From JBEKZD01 sp050013395 (GTDB taxonomy: Bacteria; Verrucomicrobiota; Verrucomicrobiia; Palsa-1439), in contig JBEKFI010000076.1 in the NCBI GenBank assembly GCA_050013395.1, positions 1 to 21,175 of the forward strand: a DNA stretch of 21,175 bases. Reading direction: 5' to 3'. Below the pieces are notes generated by a model that was given only the letters and a program-made list of their open reading frames with translations, was not told the DNA's origin and ran no database searches. Positions 1-8,799 of the stretch are shown here, piece by piece. Within the stretch, counting starts at the first letter, position 1. Each line of letters starts with the position of its first letter. Position numbers and translations under genes: made by a program.

Positions 1-1395
<1,395 letters not shown>

Positions 1396-1429
1396 GACTT
1401 GCGCAGCCTAGCGGAGGAACGGACTCTGT

Positions 1430-1888
1430 TCAATCGAATTTCAACTGGGGCGATTCGGCCCGAAACAGCTTCCAGCCCTGGTCGGTCTTGCGGAAAAACA
1501 GGCGAAATCGATCCGAAAACAACCGCGTCTCGCCCGCGCCGCCCTTTGGCTTCGCGACGACCTTCGCCACGAACGCCGCTTGCGCCTTCTGATGATCGGA
1601 CTCGACCGTGATCGTCTTGTCAGAGAGGTAAATGAACAACCCGTCGTGTTGCTGGCGGAAGGCGTGCACACCTGCCAACAGCGAGGATTTATCGAGACCG
1701 GTATCATCGCTGTAATCGTCGGCGATTGCGCCCTCCAGCCGCAACAGATTGCCCTGTTCGACCGCGCGCGTCATGGAATCCAATTGCATGCGAATCCGCG
1801 TCTTGTCGCTGACGAACACGCGCTGCCACAGCCACCAAGCTGCCAGCAGCAGCACCACAATCCCAATCAGAATGCGCGTCCACTTCAT
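1430..1888 (-). CDS. Membrane-anchored NTF2/SnoaL-like domain protein of unknown function
   Basis: This is a 152-residue protein starting MKWTRILIGIVVLLLAAWW, which gives a single N-terminal membrane anchor. The soluble part (about residues 25-150) fits the cone-shaped NTF2/SnoaL-like fold: an initial helix with DSMTRAVEQGN, a DDYSDD segment, then beta strands ending in FRLFFRKTDQGWKLFRAESP. I chose the ATG at 1888 rather than one seven codons upstream because it overlaps the signal peptidase stop codon as ATGA, as at the two junctions before it. No catalytic residue is recognisable. It may bind a small ligand or scaffold a complex at the membrane. The fold is inferred from pattern only. Confidence 0.72.
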   Translation of the reverse strand: MKWTRILIGIVVLLLAAWWLWQRVFVSDKTRIRMQLDSMTRAVEQGNLLRLEGAIADDYSDDTGLDKSSLLAGVHAFRQQHDGLFIYLSDKTITVESDHQKAQAAFVAKVVAKPKGGAGETRLFSDRFRLFFRKTDQGWKLFRAESPQLKFD

Positions 1889-2364
1889 TTCTTCCACCTC
1901 CAATGCCACAACATCCGCGCTTTCACCAACCGCATCGCGACCAAGCCATGCAGCGTGTCATCCAGCGGCACAGTCCGTTCATCGCCGAGGACGAAAACCT
2001 TGTCTGTCGGGACTTCGACCGACTCCATCTCCCACATCGGATTCATCGTCGTGTAGGGCTCGTCCAACGGCTGACCGTTGACCGTCACCACGCCGTGTCG
2101 GATCGCCAGCGTCTCGCCAGGCAAGCCAACCACGCGCTTGATGAAATACAACGGCGGATCGTCGGCAGTGCGAAACGTGACGATGTCGCCCCGTCTCGGC
2201 TGGTATCCGTGCACGCGCGCCATCAGGCAGAAATCCCACGATTTCAGCGTCGGCAGCATGCTGTCGCCCACGACGACGTACGGCGTCACGACGAACCGCA
2301 TGACAAGAAACAGGACGACGGCCACTGCCGCCAACGCCAACGAAAGTTTTGTTCTCCGTTTCAT
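1885..2364 (-). CDS. lepB: Signal peptidase I (S26 family), short form
   Basis: This enzyme cleaves signal peptides from exported proteins at the outer face of the inner membrane. It has 159 residues with one N-terminal membrane helix (about 6-26). The nucleophile is Ser35 in GDSMLPT and the general base is Lys76 in YFIKRVVGLPGE. The later conserved box is changed: VLGDERTVPLDD..HG instead of the usual GDNR.NS.DSR..G, so the family is recognisable but the box is unusual. Its ATG overlaps the stop of the hydrolase gene and its stop overlaps the start of the NTF2-like gene, so translation is probably coupled. It may be a secondary paralogue, as many genomes carry several; this window cannot tell. 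Confidence 0.9.
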   Translation of the reverse strand: MKRRTKLSLALAAVAVVLFLVMRFVVTPYVVVGDSMLPTLKSWDFCLMARVHGYQPRRGDIVTFRTADDPPLYFIKRVVGLPGETLAIRHGVVTVNGQPLDEPYTTMNPMWEMESVEVPTDKVFVLGDERTVPLDDTLHGLVAMRLVKARMLWHWRWKK

Positions 2365-3288
2365 CGCGGTGGGTAAGTCGTTCCGAGTTGTCCGATCACG
2401 ACGCGCCCGAGTTCGGCGATAATCGCCGCCGCATCCGGAGCCACGTGCGCCGTGTCATGCCAGACCAATTCCTTTGGCTGGGCGGCTCGCGCAAACACGG
2501 CTTCGACTGCTGCCACAGGGAACTCAGGATCGGTGCGGCTCGCAATGAACGTCACCGGCCGCGGTGCGATCCGTCGAATCCACCGTTCGGGCTGATAGGG
2601 CAACAACATGATCTTCCCGATCCACCCCGTCATACGCGGCGAGAACGGCGCTTGCCAGCGCCGCGTGTTGGCTGCAATCACTGCCCCCATTTCGCCGCCC
2701 CCTTGCACAAGAATCAATCGGCTAACCTTTGCGTCGAGCGCGGCAGCGGGCAGAGCCAGACGAACCATAGCTTACGCCGACCACAACGGGCCGCTGCGGG
2801 TCAACGCACGGTTGTTGTGCGAGAAACTCCAGCGCCAGCAGCATCCGCGGCACAGCATCGGCGGCAAGACCGCGCATCGTTTCCATTGCCCGACAAAACC
2901 TCGGCAACGTGCTGATGTCAAACTCGCCGCGCCACCCGTAGTCGACCGCCAACATCACCATGTCGTCGCGTTCTTCAACGAGATCGATCACCCGCTTGCC
3001 GGTCTCCAATCCAGCCGCGAGCAGCACGCCCGTGAATTTGCCATGCCGATTCGGCACGCGCATCCGGGCATCGGCCACCAAACCGCTCGTCGAGATCAGC
3101 TTTAGATCATAAACAGTGGTCTTGGAAGTCGGGACCGAAGCCGTTCGGTCCGACTTGAGGAGTTGGCCTTTACGCTGCAGGAAAACCGCACCGTAATCAC
3201 GCCTTGAATGCCAGATCCACCATGCCGCACACGCCGCCACCGTAATGACCAGCACAACGAGCAGACGTTTGGGCCAGCGGCGCATCAT
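2361..3288 (-). pseudogene. Membrane-anchored alpha/beta hydrolase, broken by a +1 frameshift
   Basis: Two overlapping frames (2722-3288 and 2361-2768) together give one alpha/beta-hydrolase of about 308 residues. The first has an N-terminal anchor (about 8-27) and runs to the nucleophile elbow VGVSYGS (Ser173). Skipping one base just after that motif, near 2758, continues as LALPAAALDAKVSRLILVQGGGE in the other frame, with a likely acid (SRTDPEFP) and a likely His (WHDTAHVAP). As written, the first frame ends 15 codons after the Ser in unrelated residues. The gene starts on the purM stop (ATGA) and ends on the lepB start (ATGA). The break is either a real mutation or a base error. No known slippery site is seen, so programmed shifting is unlikely. 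Confidence 0.82.
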
Positions 3289-4427
3289 TCCATGCGGACT
3301 TCGGGTTTGCCCTTTCGAATTTCGCCGATCAGGTAGGATTTGACGCCCGCCTCCGCGGCAGTCTTGTGAACAGTGGGCACAAACGCCGGGTCAACGATCA
3401 ACACCATGCCGATGCCCATGTTGAAAACGCGATAGGCTTCATTGTCAGCCACACCGCCGTTTTCCTGAAGCAGTTTGAAGATCGGCAGCACGTCCCATGA
3501 CCCGCGGCGAATGACGGCAGTGCAGTTCTTCGGCAACACACGCGGAATGTTGTCGTAAAACCCGCCGCCGGTGATGTGGGCGAGGCCATGCAGGCAATTT
3601 CGAATTTCGAATTTCGAATCTCGAATCTTCCGCACGACCGGCCAGTAGCTGCGATGCACCTTGAGCAGTTCTTCGCCGAACGTGCAGCCGAGTTGGCTCG
3701 TGTAGTCCTCCAACCGCACCCGCATCCGGACGAACAGGATTTGCCGCGCCAGCGAGTAGCCGTTCGTGTGCAGACCAGTCGAAGCCAGACCGACAATCGC
3801 GTCACCAGGCCGGATGCGTGACCCGTTGATGATCCTATCTTTCTCCACAACGCCGACGATGGTGCCGACGAGATCGTATTCGCCCTCGGCGTACATGCCC
3901 GGCATCTGCGCCGTCTCGCCGCCGATGAGTGCGCACCCCGCTTGGGTGCACGCTTTCGCGAGGCCGTCGATGATCTGATTGAACACGTGCGCCGCCAGCT
4001 TGCCCATCCCGATGTAATCCAGAAAATACAGCGGCTCAGCGCCGAGCACGGCGATGTCGTTAACGCAATGGTTGACGAGGTCCTGGCCGACCGTGTCGTG
4101 CTTGTTCATCGCGACGGCGACTTTCAGCTTCGTGCCAACGCCGTCCATACTGCTGACGAGGACAGGCCGCTTGTGTTTCTTGAGGTCGAGCGCGAACAGA
4201 CCGCCAAATCCGCCGATGGCGCCGAGTACTTCGCGGCGGAGAGTTTTTCGGACTTTCTCCTTGATCCCGCTTTTCAACATGTCCGCCAGATCAATGTTCA
4301 CGCCCGCCGTGGCGTAGGCACTGCCTGCCCCGAGCGAAGTCCAGGGGTGAGCTGCCTGCTGCGGGTCTTGAGAACTCTTTCGATCATTCACGGCGCGCAG
4401 TTTGGGATAACGGCGGAGAAATTGCAA
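3285..4427 (-). CDS. purM: Phosphoribosylformylglycinamidine cyclo-ligase (AIR synthetase)
   Basis: PurM converts FGAM to AIR with ATP in purine synthesis. The core is intact: SAYATAGVNID, SSMDGVGTKLKVA, GGETAQMPGMY, LASTGLHTNGYSLAR and HITGGGFYDNIPRVLP. The usual protein begins close to SAY..AGV, but here the open frame has about 35 extra N-terminal residues, including HPWTSLGAGS, which is encoded by a short repeat. The listed start is TTG. A GTG at codon 13 is an alternative and is the only candidate kept in the second copy of this region (5154-5300). A heptamer repeat adds RDSKFEIRN before HGLAHITGGG. It is the first gene of the operon with hydrolase, lepB, NTF2-like protein and purH, and its stop overlaps the next ATG. 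Start uncertain, function secure. Confidence 0.93.
   Translation of the reverse strand: MQFLRRYPKLRAVNDRKSSQDPQQAAHPWTSLGAGSAYATAGVNIDLADMLKSGIKEKVRKTLRREVLGAIGGFGGLFALDLKKHKRPVLVSSMDGVGTKLKVAVAMNKHDTVGQDLVNHCVNDIAVLGAEPLYFLDYIGMGKLAAHVFNQIIDGLAKACTQAGCALIGGETAQMPGMYAEGEYDLVGTIVGVVEKDRIINGSRIRPGDAIVGLASTGLHTNGYSLARQILFVRMRVRLEDYTSQLGCTFGEELLKVHRSYWPVVRKIRDSKFEIRNCLHGLAHITGGGFYDNIPRVLPKNCTAVIRRGSWDVLPIFKLLQENGGVADNEAYRVFNMGIGMVLIVDPAFVPTVHKTAAEAGVKSYLIGEIRKGKPEVRME
3594..3630. repeat. 7-bp tandem repeat inside purM
   Basis: On the purM coding strand there are four to five imperfect AATTCGA/GATTCGA heptamers in a row. They code for RDSKFEIRN just before the conserved HGLAHITGGG motif. Two of the units are identical and the others differ by one base. 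Three heptamers make 21 bases, so changes in steps of three units keep the purM frame. The tract lies in a loop where PurM sequences vary in length. Confidence 0.75.
4281..4427 (-). repeat. Direct repeat copy A: the 5' end of functional purM
   Basis: The first 49 codons of purM recur in the same orientation at 5154-5300. By hand alignment there are about 19 mismatches in 147 bases, most of them silent third-position changes, and codons 13-25 are identical. The copies enclose the VapB/VapC-like pair. Both contain the CACCCC...TTCGCTCGGGGCAGGC motif, which looks like an independent short interspersed repeat. Confidence 0.85.
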
Positions 4428-4527
4428 GATGCGGTAGCACCACCGAAGTCCTATCAGGGGGGAATGCTTCCTTACCGGGCGTCGGGTGGTCGTTTAGATT
4501 AGCGGGCAAGAACATGAGGAATGAACG

Positions 4528-4754
4528 GTGAATCCGACTTTGACCAAGAAAATTGTGGATGAACTTCAGCGACTGATCTCCCGCCAGCAAAGCAGGTCTT
4601 GGAGTATGCACGCGCGCTGGCCGGCAACGGGTCGTCTCGCGGAACAGGCAAGGCCCTGCTCGCCTTTGCGGGTTGCATCCCCGCCGATGACTTGCATGCC
4701 ATGACGCAGGTGATCGAGGAGACCTGCGAGCGGGTTGACCTGAATGAATGGTAG
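4528..4754 (+). pseudogene. VapB-like antitoxin gene with a -1 frameshift
   Basis: GTG at 4528, with AGGA eight bases upstream, opens VNPTLTKKIVDELQRL. After codon 16 the reading moves to another frame that continues PPAKQVLEYARALAGNG..GKALLAFAGCIPADDLHAMTQVIEETCERVDLNEW and stops at 4754. This matches the small antitoxins paired with PIN toxins, including the ending ..EE.CE.VD.NEW. One missing C in the run near 4590-4594 (TCCCG for TCCCCG) would restore 75 residues. The stop overlaps the toxin start by 11 bases, the usual coupled arrangement. As written, the antitoxin would be cut off or garbled. Its family name is from recall of such sequences. Confidence 0.75.
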
Positions 4755-5149
4755 CGTGCTGCTCGACACAAATGTTGTCATCGCGCTCTTCGCCCGCGAC
4801 AGCGACGTCCAACGCCATCTTTCCGAAGCCCGCGAGGTGTTCGCGCCCAGCATTGTGCTCGGCGAACTGTACTGCGGCGCGATGAAATCCGCGCGGGTTG
4901 AAGCGAACTTGGCACGCATTCACGAATTGGCTACGGCCATGAACGTGCTGCCCTGTGATGCCACCACTGCCCAGCATCATGGTCACATCAAAAAGCAACT
5001 CCACGACAAAGGCCGAGCCATCCCCGAAAATGACATGTTGGATCGCCGCGCTCGCGCGTCAGCACCGCTTGACAGTCGTTTCCCGAGATGAGCACTTCAA
5101 GGAAGTCGAAGGACTGAAGACAGGGACCTGGCGTTCTGCCCTTGCGTAA
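4744..5149 (+). pseudogene. VapC-like PIN-domain toxin with a +1 frameshift
   Basis: PIN toxins are Mg-dependent ribonucleases. The start MNGSVLLDTNVVIALFARDS gives Asp8, GELYCGA gives Glu41 and GRAIPENDM gives Asp97. One extra T at 5038-5039 shifts the frame; removing it yields END-MWIAALARQHRLTVVSRDEHFKEV, with a fourth acidic residue in SRDEHF, and a normal 134-residue protein ending at 5149. As written the shifted frame ends at 5091 and lacks the last acidic residue, so the protein is probably inactive. The upstream partner is also frameshifted, so the whole unit looks dead unless both are base errors. The stop is four bases from the start of the second purM 5' copy. Confidence 0.85.
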
Positions 5150-5153
5150 GCGT

Positions 5154-5300
5154 GTCTGCGAGGTCGATGCCCACACCCGCGGTGGCGTAAACGCTGCCTG
5201 CCCCGAGCGAAGTCGAGGGGTGTGCTGCCTGCTGCGGGTCTTGAGAACTCTTTCGATCATTCACGCCGCGTAGTTTGGGATAACGTCGTGGAAATTGCAG
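5154..5300 (-). pseudogene. Detached copy of the purM 5' end (direct repeat copy B)
   Basis: The minus strand, starting with CTG at 5300, reads LQFPRRYPKLRGVNDRKSS..., then the HPSTSLGAGS and VYATAGVGIDLAD segments, in the same frame as the first 49 codons of purM. The frame is open across the homologous part. Most differences from purM are silent (for example GAT/GAC, ATT/ATC, CTG/CTC), so both copies diverged while coding for protein. Homology stops four bases past the VapC-like stop codon. There is no downstream purM body, so this is a relic of a former or displaced purM start. Confidence 0.8.
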
Positions 5301-5377
5301 GAGCGCCCCGTCGCTGAGCCGTTGTCCTTCGAAGGTGGATCGCTGCGGACGAAACGTTGTGGTAGAGTCGGTTCATC

Positions 5378-5569
5378 ATGAGCGCGAAGGAACTGGTAGC
5401 GGAACTGGAAAAACTCGACGAATCGGCACTGGCGAAGTTTGTCGAGGAGCTTCAGAAACACCACGACCTGGCGGAAGACGTCTATGACTTGCTGGCGTTT
5501 CGAATGAGAGCCGACGAGCCTTCGCGCCCGTTTGAAGAGTTCATGCGCGAACTGCCGCAGAAACGCTGA
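5378..5569 (+). CDS. Small antitoxin-like protein (RelB/addiction-module type)
   Basis: This is a 63-residue acidic protein, MSAKELVAELEKLDESALAKFVEEL..., followed by EDVYDLLAFRMRADEPSRPFEEFMREL. It is helical with no membrane segment. Its size, charge and position two bases before a RelE-like start fit the antitoxin of a type II pair. Family naming is an inference from context, because antitoxin sequences are poorly conserved. The partner toxin is truncated, so this antitoxin is probably an orphan. Confidence 0.6.
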   Translation: MSAKELVAELEKLDESALAKFVEELQKHHDLAEDVYDLLAFRMRADEPSRPFEEFMRELPQKR

Positions 5570-5571
5570 CC

Positions 5572-5757
5572 ATGGCGTACCAACTCCTCATCCACCGTCC
5601 CGCCGAGAAAGAGATCGCTGACCTGCCTCCAAAAAGTCTGTGTAAAGTCGAAGTCTCATGCCGTCCATACACCAATGCCGTCCCAGCAATATTCCAGCTC
5701 TCGACCCAACCTGACTTATTCATGAAGTTTTGCGCAACGAACTGCCCCTCACCTTGA
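5572..5757 (+). pseudogene. Truncated RelE/ParE-type toxin
   Basis: The first 21 codons, MAYQLLIHRPAEKEIADLPPK, match the start of RelE/ParE-family toxins (first strand and helix with the AEKEI.DLP pattern). From about 5635 the frame enters unrelated sequence (SLCKVEVSCRPYTNAVP...) and ends inside the palindromic repeat at 5746-5826. The catalytic C-terminal part of a normal toxin of about 90 residues is absent. A deletion or insertion has replaced the 3' part. Confidence 0.72.
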
Positions 5758-5826
5758 TCCTCTCCCCGCATGCGGGGCGAGGAGATTTCCCCTCTCCCTT
5801 TCCAAGGGAGAGGGTCAGGGTGAGGG
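5746..5826. repeat. Large palindromic interspersed repeat
   Basis: The outer arms CCCTCACC(T)TGA(T)CCTCTCC and GGAGAGGGTCAGGGTGAGGG are near-perfect inverted copies. Inside are a perfect 14-base palindrome, CCCCGCATGCGGGG (5764-5777), and a second hairpin, CCCTCTCCCTTTCCAAGGGAGAGGG. The same arm and hairpin sequences recur at 21112-21175, so this is a repeat family in the genome. No gene overlaps it apart from the broken RelE frame. Confidence 0.82.
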
Positions 5827-6021
5827 TTAAGGTTCGTTCTGCGTGGTAGTTGCACCGTTGATGGGTGCGTAAAAAGTAGGCATGAAGCCTGCACTAAACG
5901 TAGGTGTGAAGCGTGCAGTACAGGTTTTGTTCGTGCGCCTTCCGCGAGGGGTTTTCCCCGACTTTTCGCTTGCGCGGAGGCCAAAACTGTTGTTTAGTAT
6001 CTCGCTCTGATAAGCTAACCG
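5827..6021. other. Non-coding stretch upstream of the polysaccharide genes
   Basis: With 5635-5826 this makes nearly 390 bases without a real gene. It contains two tandem 24-base imperfect copies at 5876-5923 and otherwise nothing that reads as coding. A promoter for the kinase gene at 6022 should lie here. The best I see is TAGTAT near 5994-5999, without a convincing -35 at the usual distance, so I do not call one. Confidence 0.4.
5876..5923. repeat. Tandem 24-bp imperfect repeat
   Basis: Two adjacent units, GTAGGCATGAAGCCTGCACT.. and GTAGGTGTGAAGCGTGCAGT.., match at about 18 of 24 positions. Each unit has a partly palindromic core (GCATGAAGCCTGC). It sits about 100 bases before the polysaccharide kinase start. 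Its function is unknown. Confidence 0.55.
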
Positions 6022-8157
6022 ATGGATCCAACTCAACTACCCCCAGAAGCGCGGCTGAACTTCTTGGATTACTGGCGTGTCATTAAGACACGCAAAGCGA
6101 TTGTGTTTGTCGTGTTCCTCTTGGTCGTGCTGGTGGCGGCAACAGTCACATTTTTTCAACAAAAGGTTTACGTGTCTACGGTGCGGATCAAGGTGGAGCA
6201 AGAGCGTCCGACGGTGGCGGTATTTGAGCAACAGTATCTGCCCTCCTACGATCCGTATTTCCTGCAGACCCAGTACGAAATCATTCAATCGCAGAAGATC
6301 CTTTACCCTGTCATCGAGCGGTTGAATCTTCAGAAACGCTGGTCGGGAGGCGAACAACAGTTGCCGATGGAGGCCATCCTCCAACGTCTCAAAGGAAAGT
6401 TAGGCGCCCGTCGCTACCGTGACACCAGCCTCATTGAAATCTTCGTCCAGGACGAAGACCGCGTACTGGCCGCCGACATCGCCAACACCATTGCTGACAT
6501 ATTTGAGAGCGAGCGGCTCGATGTTAAAAAGCAACAGACCATGAAGGGGATTGATAAACTGCGGGAAGAGTTGGCGAGCCAACAGGAGAAGCTCCGCCAG
6601 GCACAGAAGAAGGTCGAAGATTTACGCGGGGAACTCAAGGTCCCGGTCTTCGGCATGGTCAAGCTCAACGACCAGAACATTCAGCAGCTCGACCAACAAT
6701 TGACTGCCGCACGAATGGAAGCCGTGGGCAAGGAAACGCGGCAGAAAGAATTGCAGAAGCTCACCTTGCAGCAGTTGCGCAACACCATCGCGACCATCAT
6801 CAACGATCCGAACGTCCAGAGCTTGCTGCAGAGCCTGACGGACGCGGAGTTGCAGATCGAAGTGCTCAAAGAAGATTACGGTCCCGACCACCCCAACGTC
6901 CGCGTCGTGATCGCCCGCCGCGATAAGCTCGAAGAGCAGATGGACGAGCGGTTGAAGGGCATCATGCGCGGTTTTGAAGTCGAATATCAAATGGCACAGG
7001 CGCGAGTGGCAGAACTGCAAAAGCAACTCGACGATCTCAAGACCGCAAGCCTGGAATTGGAAAGCGAGCGCTATCTGCCGTTCCACAATGCCCAACGCGA
7101 AGAGGAATCGGAGACGCGCCTCTACGAAATGTTGAAGACTCGTTTGCAACAGACCTCGATTGAGTTGGAAGCTCCCCGCAGTCCTGTCGAGGTGATCGAC
7201 CGCGCCCAGCCGTCCCTCGCGCCTATCAGGCCTAACGTCTGGCTGAACGTCACCATGGGAGCTATTGTCGGGCTGGCCCTCGGTGTCGGGTTGAGCTTCT
7301 TCATCGAGTTCCTGGATACGAGCGTTAAGAAAATGGAGGACGTGGAACGCTACTTGGGTCTGCCGGTGTTAGGCGTGATACCGCAGGAAGCCGGCCTGCT
7401 GAGCGGCGGCGAGGCGTCGTCGGGACACCTCGAAGCGTACCGCATGCTTCGCACCAACATTGAGTTCGCCAAGGGTGATGCTACAACCCGCTCGCTCTGC
7501 GTCCTGAGCGCTGGCGCGGGAGAAGGTAAATCATTCACGGTGGCCAATCTGGCGTATGTCTACGCGCAGCAGGGTTCACGCGTGCTCGTCGTTGACAGCG
7601 ATTTGCGGCGGCCGGGCATCCATCAATTCTTTGGCGTTTCCAACGCGATCGGCTTGGCCGAGTATCTGGCGGCAACGAAGACCGTGGACGAGATCATTCT
7701 GCCGACCAATGTCGAGAATGTCTCGATCATCACTTCCGGCGGCGAAGGCAAACCGAAATCCGCCTTGCCCCTGCTGACTTCACACCGAATGGAGGAAATG
7801 ATCGACGAGCTCAGCAAACGATTTGACATTGTGTTGTACGACACCCCCCCTGCGCTGGGAGTCAGCGACGCCGCGATCATGGCGCGCGAAGTGGGAACGT
7901 CGATCCTGGTCATTCAACACCGTCGTTTCCCGCGCGCGATGCCGCTGCGCGCCCGCCAGCTCGTTGAAAGCGGCGGCGGCAAACTGCTGGGCGTGGTGGT
8001 CAACAACGTCATGATCGGACTGGATGAAACCTACTACTATTACTACCGCGACCATTACGAGCAGTTCCTGCACGCTCCCGAAAGCGCTCCGTCACCGCAG
8101 GCGCCCGAGAAAAAGAAAGACGAGGGGGACCAAATTGAGATGCAGGGCAAGTACTAA
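6022..8157 (+). CDS. Polysaccharide co-polymerase fused to BY-type tyrosine autokinase (Wzc/Eps-like)
   Basis: This inner-membrane protein controls export and chain length of exopolysaccharide or capsule and autophosphorylates on tyrosine. The 711 residues hold a Wzz domain with the first membrane helix (about 30-48), a long coiled coil (about 175-360), a second helix (about 409-430) ending in FFIEFLDTS, and a cytoplasmic kinase. The kinase has Walker A SAGAGEGKS (496-504, Lys503), Walker A' VLVVDSDLRRP (Asp525, Asp527) and Walker B IVLYDTPP (Asp607). A tyrosine cluster (Tyr671-675, Tyr679) follows, plus a C-terminal Tyr711. Kinase and co-polymerase are fused, as in Gram-negative systems. It lies 18 bp before the Wza-like gene and probably shares its transcript. 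No glycosyltransferases are nearby. Confidence 0.95.
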   Translation: MDPTQLPPEARLNFLDYWRVIKTRKAIVFVVFLLVVLVAATVTFFQQKVYVSTVRIKVEQERPTVAVFEQQYLPSYDPYFLQTQYEIIQSQKILYPVIERLNLQKRWSGGEQQLPMEAILQRLKGKLGARRYRDTSLIEIFVQDEDRVLAADIANTIADIFESERLDVKKQQTMKGIDKLREELASQQEKLRQAQKKVEDLRGELKVPVFGMVKLNDQNIQQLDQQLTAARMEAVGKETRQKELQKLTLQQLRNTIATIINDPNVQSLLQSLTDAELQIEVLKEDYGPDHPNVRVVIARRDKLEEQMDERLKGIMRGFEVEYQMAQARVAELQKQLDDLKTASLELESERYLPFHNAQREEESETRLYEMLKTRLQQTSIELEAPRSPVEVIDRAQPSLAPIRPNVWLNVTMGAIVGLALGVGLSFFIEFLDTSVKKMEDVERYLGLPVLGVIPQEAGLLSGGEASSGHLEAYRMLRTNIEFAKGDATTRSLCVLSAGAGEGKSFTVANLAYVYAQQGSRVLVVDSDLRRPGIHQFFGVSNAIGLAEYLAATKTVDEIILPTNVENVSIITSGGEGKPKSALPLLTSHRMEEMIDELSKRFDIVLYDTPPALGVSDAAIMAREVGTSILVIQHRRFPRAMPLRARQLVESGGGKLLGVVVNNVMIGLDETYYYYYRDHYEQFLHAPESAPSPQAPEKKKDEGDQIEMQGKY

Positions 8158-8175
8158 CCAGTTGCAGCGCGCACC

Positions 8176-8799
8176 ATGAATCTGACCGATCGACTCAGGC
8201 AAGGCCTCATCGTCGCCCTGACCACTGTCGGCGTGGCAACGAGCGCATTTTTTGTCGGATGCAGCACCACGGACTCAGGCTCGACCAAGACTTTTGGCAG
8301 CGCAACCGCCACTCAGGGCACCGAAACAAGGCTGCGAATCGGTGATCAACTGCAGATTCGCCTGGAAATGGGTGGCAATCAGCCACTGCAAGCCATCGAC
8401 ACGGTGATCGACGAAAATGGCGAGATCTCGCTCACCTTGATCGGACGGATCAAAGCCGAAGGACTCACTACGAGCGAACTGGCCGAGCGCATCCAAGCCA
8501 ATTACGTCCCGCGCTATTACGTCCGCTGCAATGCCACGGTCCTGGCAACCGTGCGCTTCTTCTACATCGGCGGCGAGGTGCGCGGCCCGGGCCGATACAA
8601 CTGGAGCGACGATATCACATTGCTAAAAGCGATCAATACGGCGGGTGGGTTCACGGAGTATGCGAATCGGGGAAAGGTGGAAGTCGCGCGCGGCAATGAG
8701 AAGATGACCTTCAATTGCGAAGATCTGCGCCAGCACCCGAACAAAGACATTGCGATCCGGCCCGGCGACTCGATTTACGTGTCGCGCAGCATCTTCTAG
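8176..8799 (+). CDS. Wza-like polysaccharide export lipoprotein (Poly_export + SLBB)
   Basis: This is a predicted outer-membrane or periplasmic export channel component. It has 207 residues with a lipoprotein signal ending FFVGC (Cys29). The Poly_export domain runs from about 53 to 120 (LRIGDQLQIRLEM, IDENGEISLTLIGRIKAEGLT). One SLBB domain follows, from about 130 to 205 (FYIGGEVRGPGRYNW, LLKAINTAGGFTEYANRGKVEV), and it closes with AIRPGDSIYVSRSIF. E. coli Wza is about 380 residues with extra ring domains and a transmembrane helix. This is the short form common in EpsE-like systems and may form a different pore. It follows the kinase gene directly. No Shine-Dalgarno is obvious, so the exact start is less sure. 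Confidence 0.93.
   Translation: MNLTDRLRQGLIVALTTVGVATSAFFVGCSTTDSGSTKTFGSATATQGTETRLRIGDQLQIRLEMGGNQPLQAIDTVIDENGEISLTLIGRIKAEGLTTSELAERIQANYVPRYYVRCNATVLATVRFFYIGGEVRGPGRYNWSDDITLLKAINTAGGFTEYANRGKVEVARGNEKMTFNCEDLRQHPNKDIAIRPGDSIYVSRSIF

Noticed and set aside
2358..2770. Programmed +1 frameshift in the hydrolase gene
   Set aside because: The bases around the join (TAT GGT TCG TCT) are not a known shift site, and no stem-loop or stop codon at the shift point supports it.
5635..5650. IS256-like terminal inverted repeat (CTGTGTAAA), with a similar string near 18281
   Set aside because: The shared bases are too few and no transposase fragment or matching opposite end was found.
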